A DNA stretch of 5,581 nucleotides from an uncultured Lachnospiraceae bacterium. Its GTDB lineage: Bacteria > Bacillota_A > Clostridia > Lachnospirales > Lachnospiraceae. Position numbers and translations under genes: made by a program. Positions 4,892 through 5,581 of this stretch are shown one piece after another (position 1 is the stretch's first letter; each line of letters starts with the position of its first letter). The stretch spans positions 1 through 5,581 of the forward strand of contig CADBNG010000228.1 in assembly GCA_902795985.1 (NCBI GenBank). Direction: 5' to 3'. The notes beneath the pieces are model-generated. The model searched no databases, had not been told where the DNA came from, and saw only the letters and a list, made by a program, of their open reading frames with translations.

Positions 4892-5581
4892 TTAATGCGC
4901 CATATATCCGCAGTCAATAACAAGCTCTGAACCCGTTACGCATCTTGCCTCATCGGAAGCGAGGAAAAGAACTCCGTTCGCGATATCGATCGGATCGGCA
5001 ACATGAGGAGCCAGCGGGCTGGTCTCTTTCACGCGGTCCCAGAGAGCCGGTGTCGCGGCATAAACAGCCTTGAGCATCTCGGTAAGGATTCCGCCGGGAT
5101 GTACTGTGTTCACGCGGATGTTCTTTGCGGCAAGCTGGATAGCGGCATTCTTCGTAAGGGCACGTGTACCGCCCTTTGAAGCGCTGTAAGTGGAGTCTCC
5201 GCCATCCGCGTCACCGGAAGTAAGGCCGCCGATGGAGTCGATGTTTACGATCGAGCCCTTTCCGGCTTTTTCCATGTAGGGCACAACAGCCTGGATCGAA
5301 AGCAGAACAGCCAGGCAGTTTGTTTTGAAGACATTGATGAACTCGTCTTCGGATGCATCCAGGATTCCCTTCATGGCCATGATGGCTGCGTTGTTGACCA
5401 CGATATCGATCCCGCCGAATTTCTCCGCGGTATCCGCCGCGACTTTATTCCAGCTTTCTCGGTCTGATACTTCATGCTGCATAGCGCACATTACATAATC
5501 CGGATGCTCGGCGAGGACGGCCGCAAATGCTTTTTCGACCTTTTCCACATGGCGTCCTGTCCCGACGACCTTCGCGCCTTC
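4892..5581 (-). CDS. Short-chain dehydrogenase/reductase (SDR), N-terminus cut by window
   Basis: The frame is open to the window edge and encodes the last 229 residues of a classical SDR oxidoreductase. In this fragment it starts EGAKVVGTGRH, the second beta strand of the Rossmann fold. It then shows NNAA (63-66), N88, SIVNIDSIGG with catalytic S116, YSASKGG with catalytic Y132 and K136, a PGGILTEM loop (162-169), and the C-terminal ASDEARCVTGSELVIDCGY. Family members of about 250 residues use NAD(P)H to reduce ketones or oxidise alcohols. The usual TGxxxGIG cofactor motif would lie in the 20-25 residues beyond position 5581. A GTG at 5546-5548 opens an apparent shorter frame, but this is internal, since the upstream codons continue the SDR fold. 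The acceptor substrate cannot be named, and the missing N-terminus also leaves the NADH/NADPH preference open. It ends against the terminator at 4835-4871. Confidence 0.93.
   Translation of the reverse strand, partial: EGAKVVGTGRHVEKVEKAFAAVLAEHPDYVMCAMQHEVSDRESWNKVAADTAEKFGGIDIVVNNAAIMAMKGILDASEDEFINVFKTNCLAVLLSIQAVVPYMEKAGKGSIVNIDSIGGLTSGDADGGDSTYSASKGGTRALTKNAAIQLAAKNIRVNTVHPGGILTEMLKAVYAATPALWDRVKETSPLAPHVADPIDIANGVLFLASDEARCVTGSELVIDCGYMAH

Overview
The window looks like chromosomal DNA from a Clostridia-type Firmicute, most likely a Lachnospiraceae relative of moderate GC (roughly half by eye). The basis is the strong AGGAGG-like ribosome sites, the A-tract/hairpin/T-tract terminators, the DUF6465 and multi-PepSY proteins, and the codon style. 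This placement is an inference, not a measurement. There is no rRNA, tRNA, CRISPR array, transposase or phage gene.

Layout. (1) Positions 1-2777 hold a tightly packed rightward gene string. It has the last 19 codons of an upstream gene, a 52-aa highly basic protein joined to it by an ATGA overlap, a DUF434-family protein, an inositol-monophosphatase-family phosphatase and a fructosamine-kinase-family kinase. Gaps are 91, 26 and 30 bases with no convincing internal promoter, so this is probably one transcript. It ends at a long hairpin (2813-2876) with A7 and T7 flanks. (2) A leftward gene (2895-3281) faces that terminator. It encodes a small protein with an N-terminal helix-turn-helix-like segment, a Lys/Ala linker and a C-terminal DUF6465 domain. 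(3) A 326-base divergent intergenic region follows, with a good -10 box for the rightward gene, a perfect 14-bp palindrome just upstream and a weaker leftward promoter candidate. (4) A rightward exported protein (3608-4792) is built from three PepSY units with an exact 92-residue period plus a divergent fourth. Its signal peptide ends in a lipobox-like LLTG followed by Phe instead of Cys. (5) A short REP-like hairpin and a strong bidirectional terminator separate it from (6) a leftward short-chain dehydrogenase (4892 to beyond 5581), which is cut by the window edge and lacks its N-terminal cofactor-binding glycine motif here.

How the genes may work together. The phosphatase and fructosamine kinase side by side suggest sugar-phosphate or glycation-damage metabolism, with the DUF434 protein co-transcribed; the acidic motifs of that protein recall PIN/NYN-type nucleases. 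The PepSY protein is probably an extracytoplasmic protein of unknown role. The DUF6465 protein may bind nucleic acid.

Most genes belong to recognisable families. The least explained items are the DUF434 protein, the HTH-DUF6465 protein, the PepSY array with its lost lipobox cysteine, and the two unusual hairpin elements. I do not see a clear, complete, previously undescribed multi-gene system.
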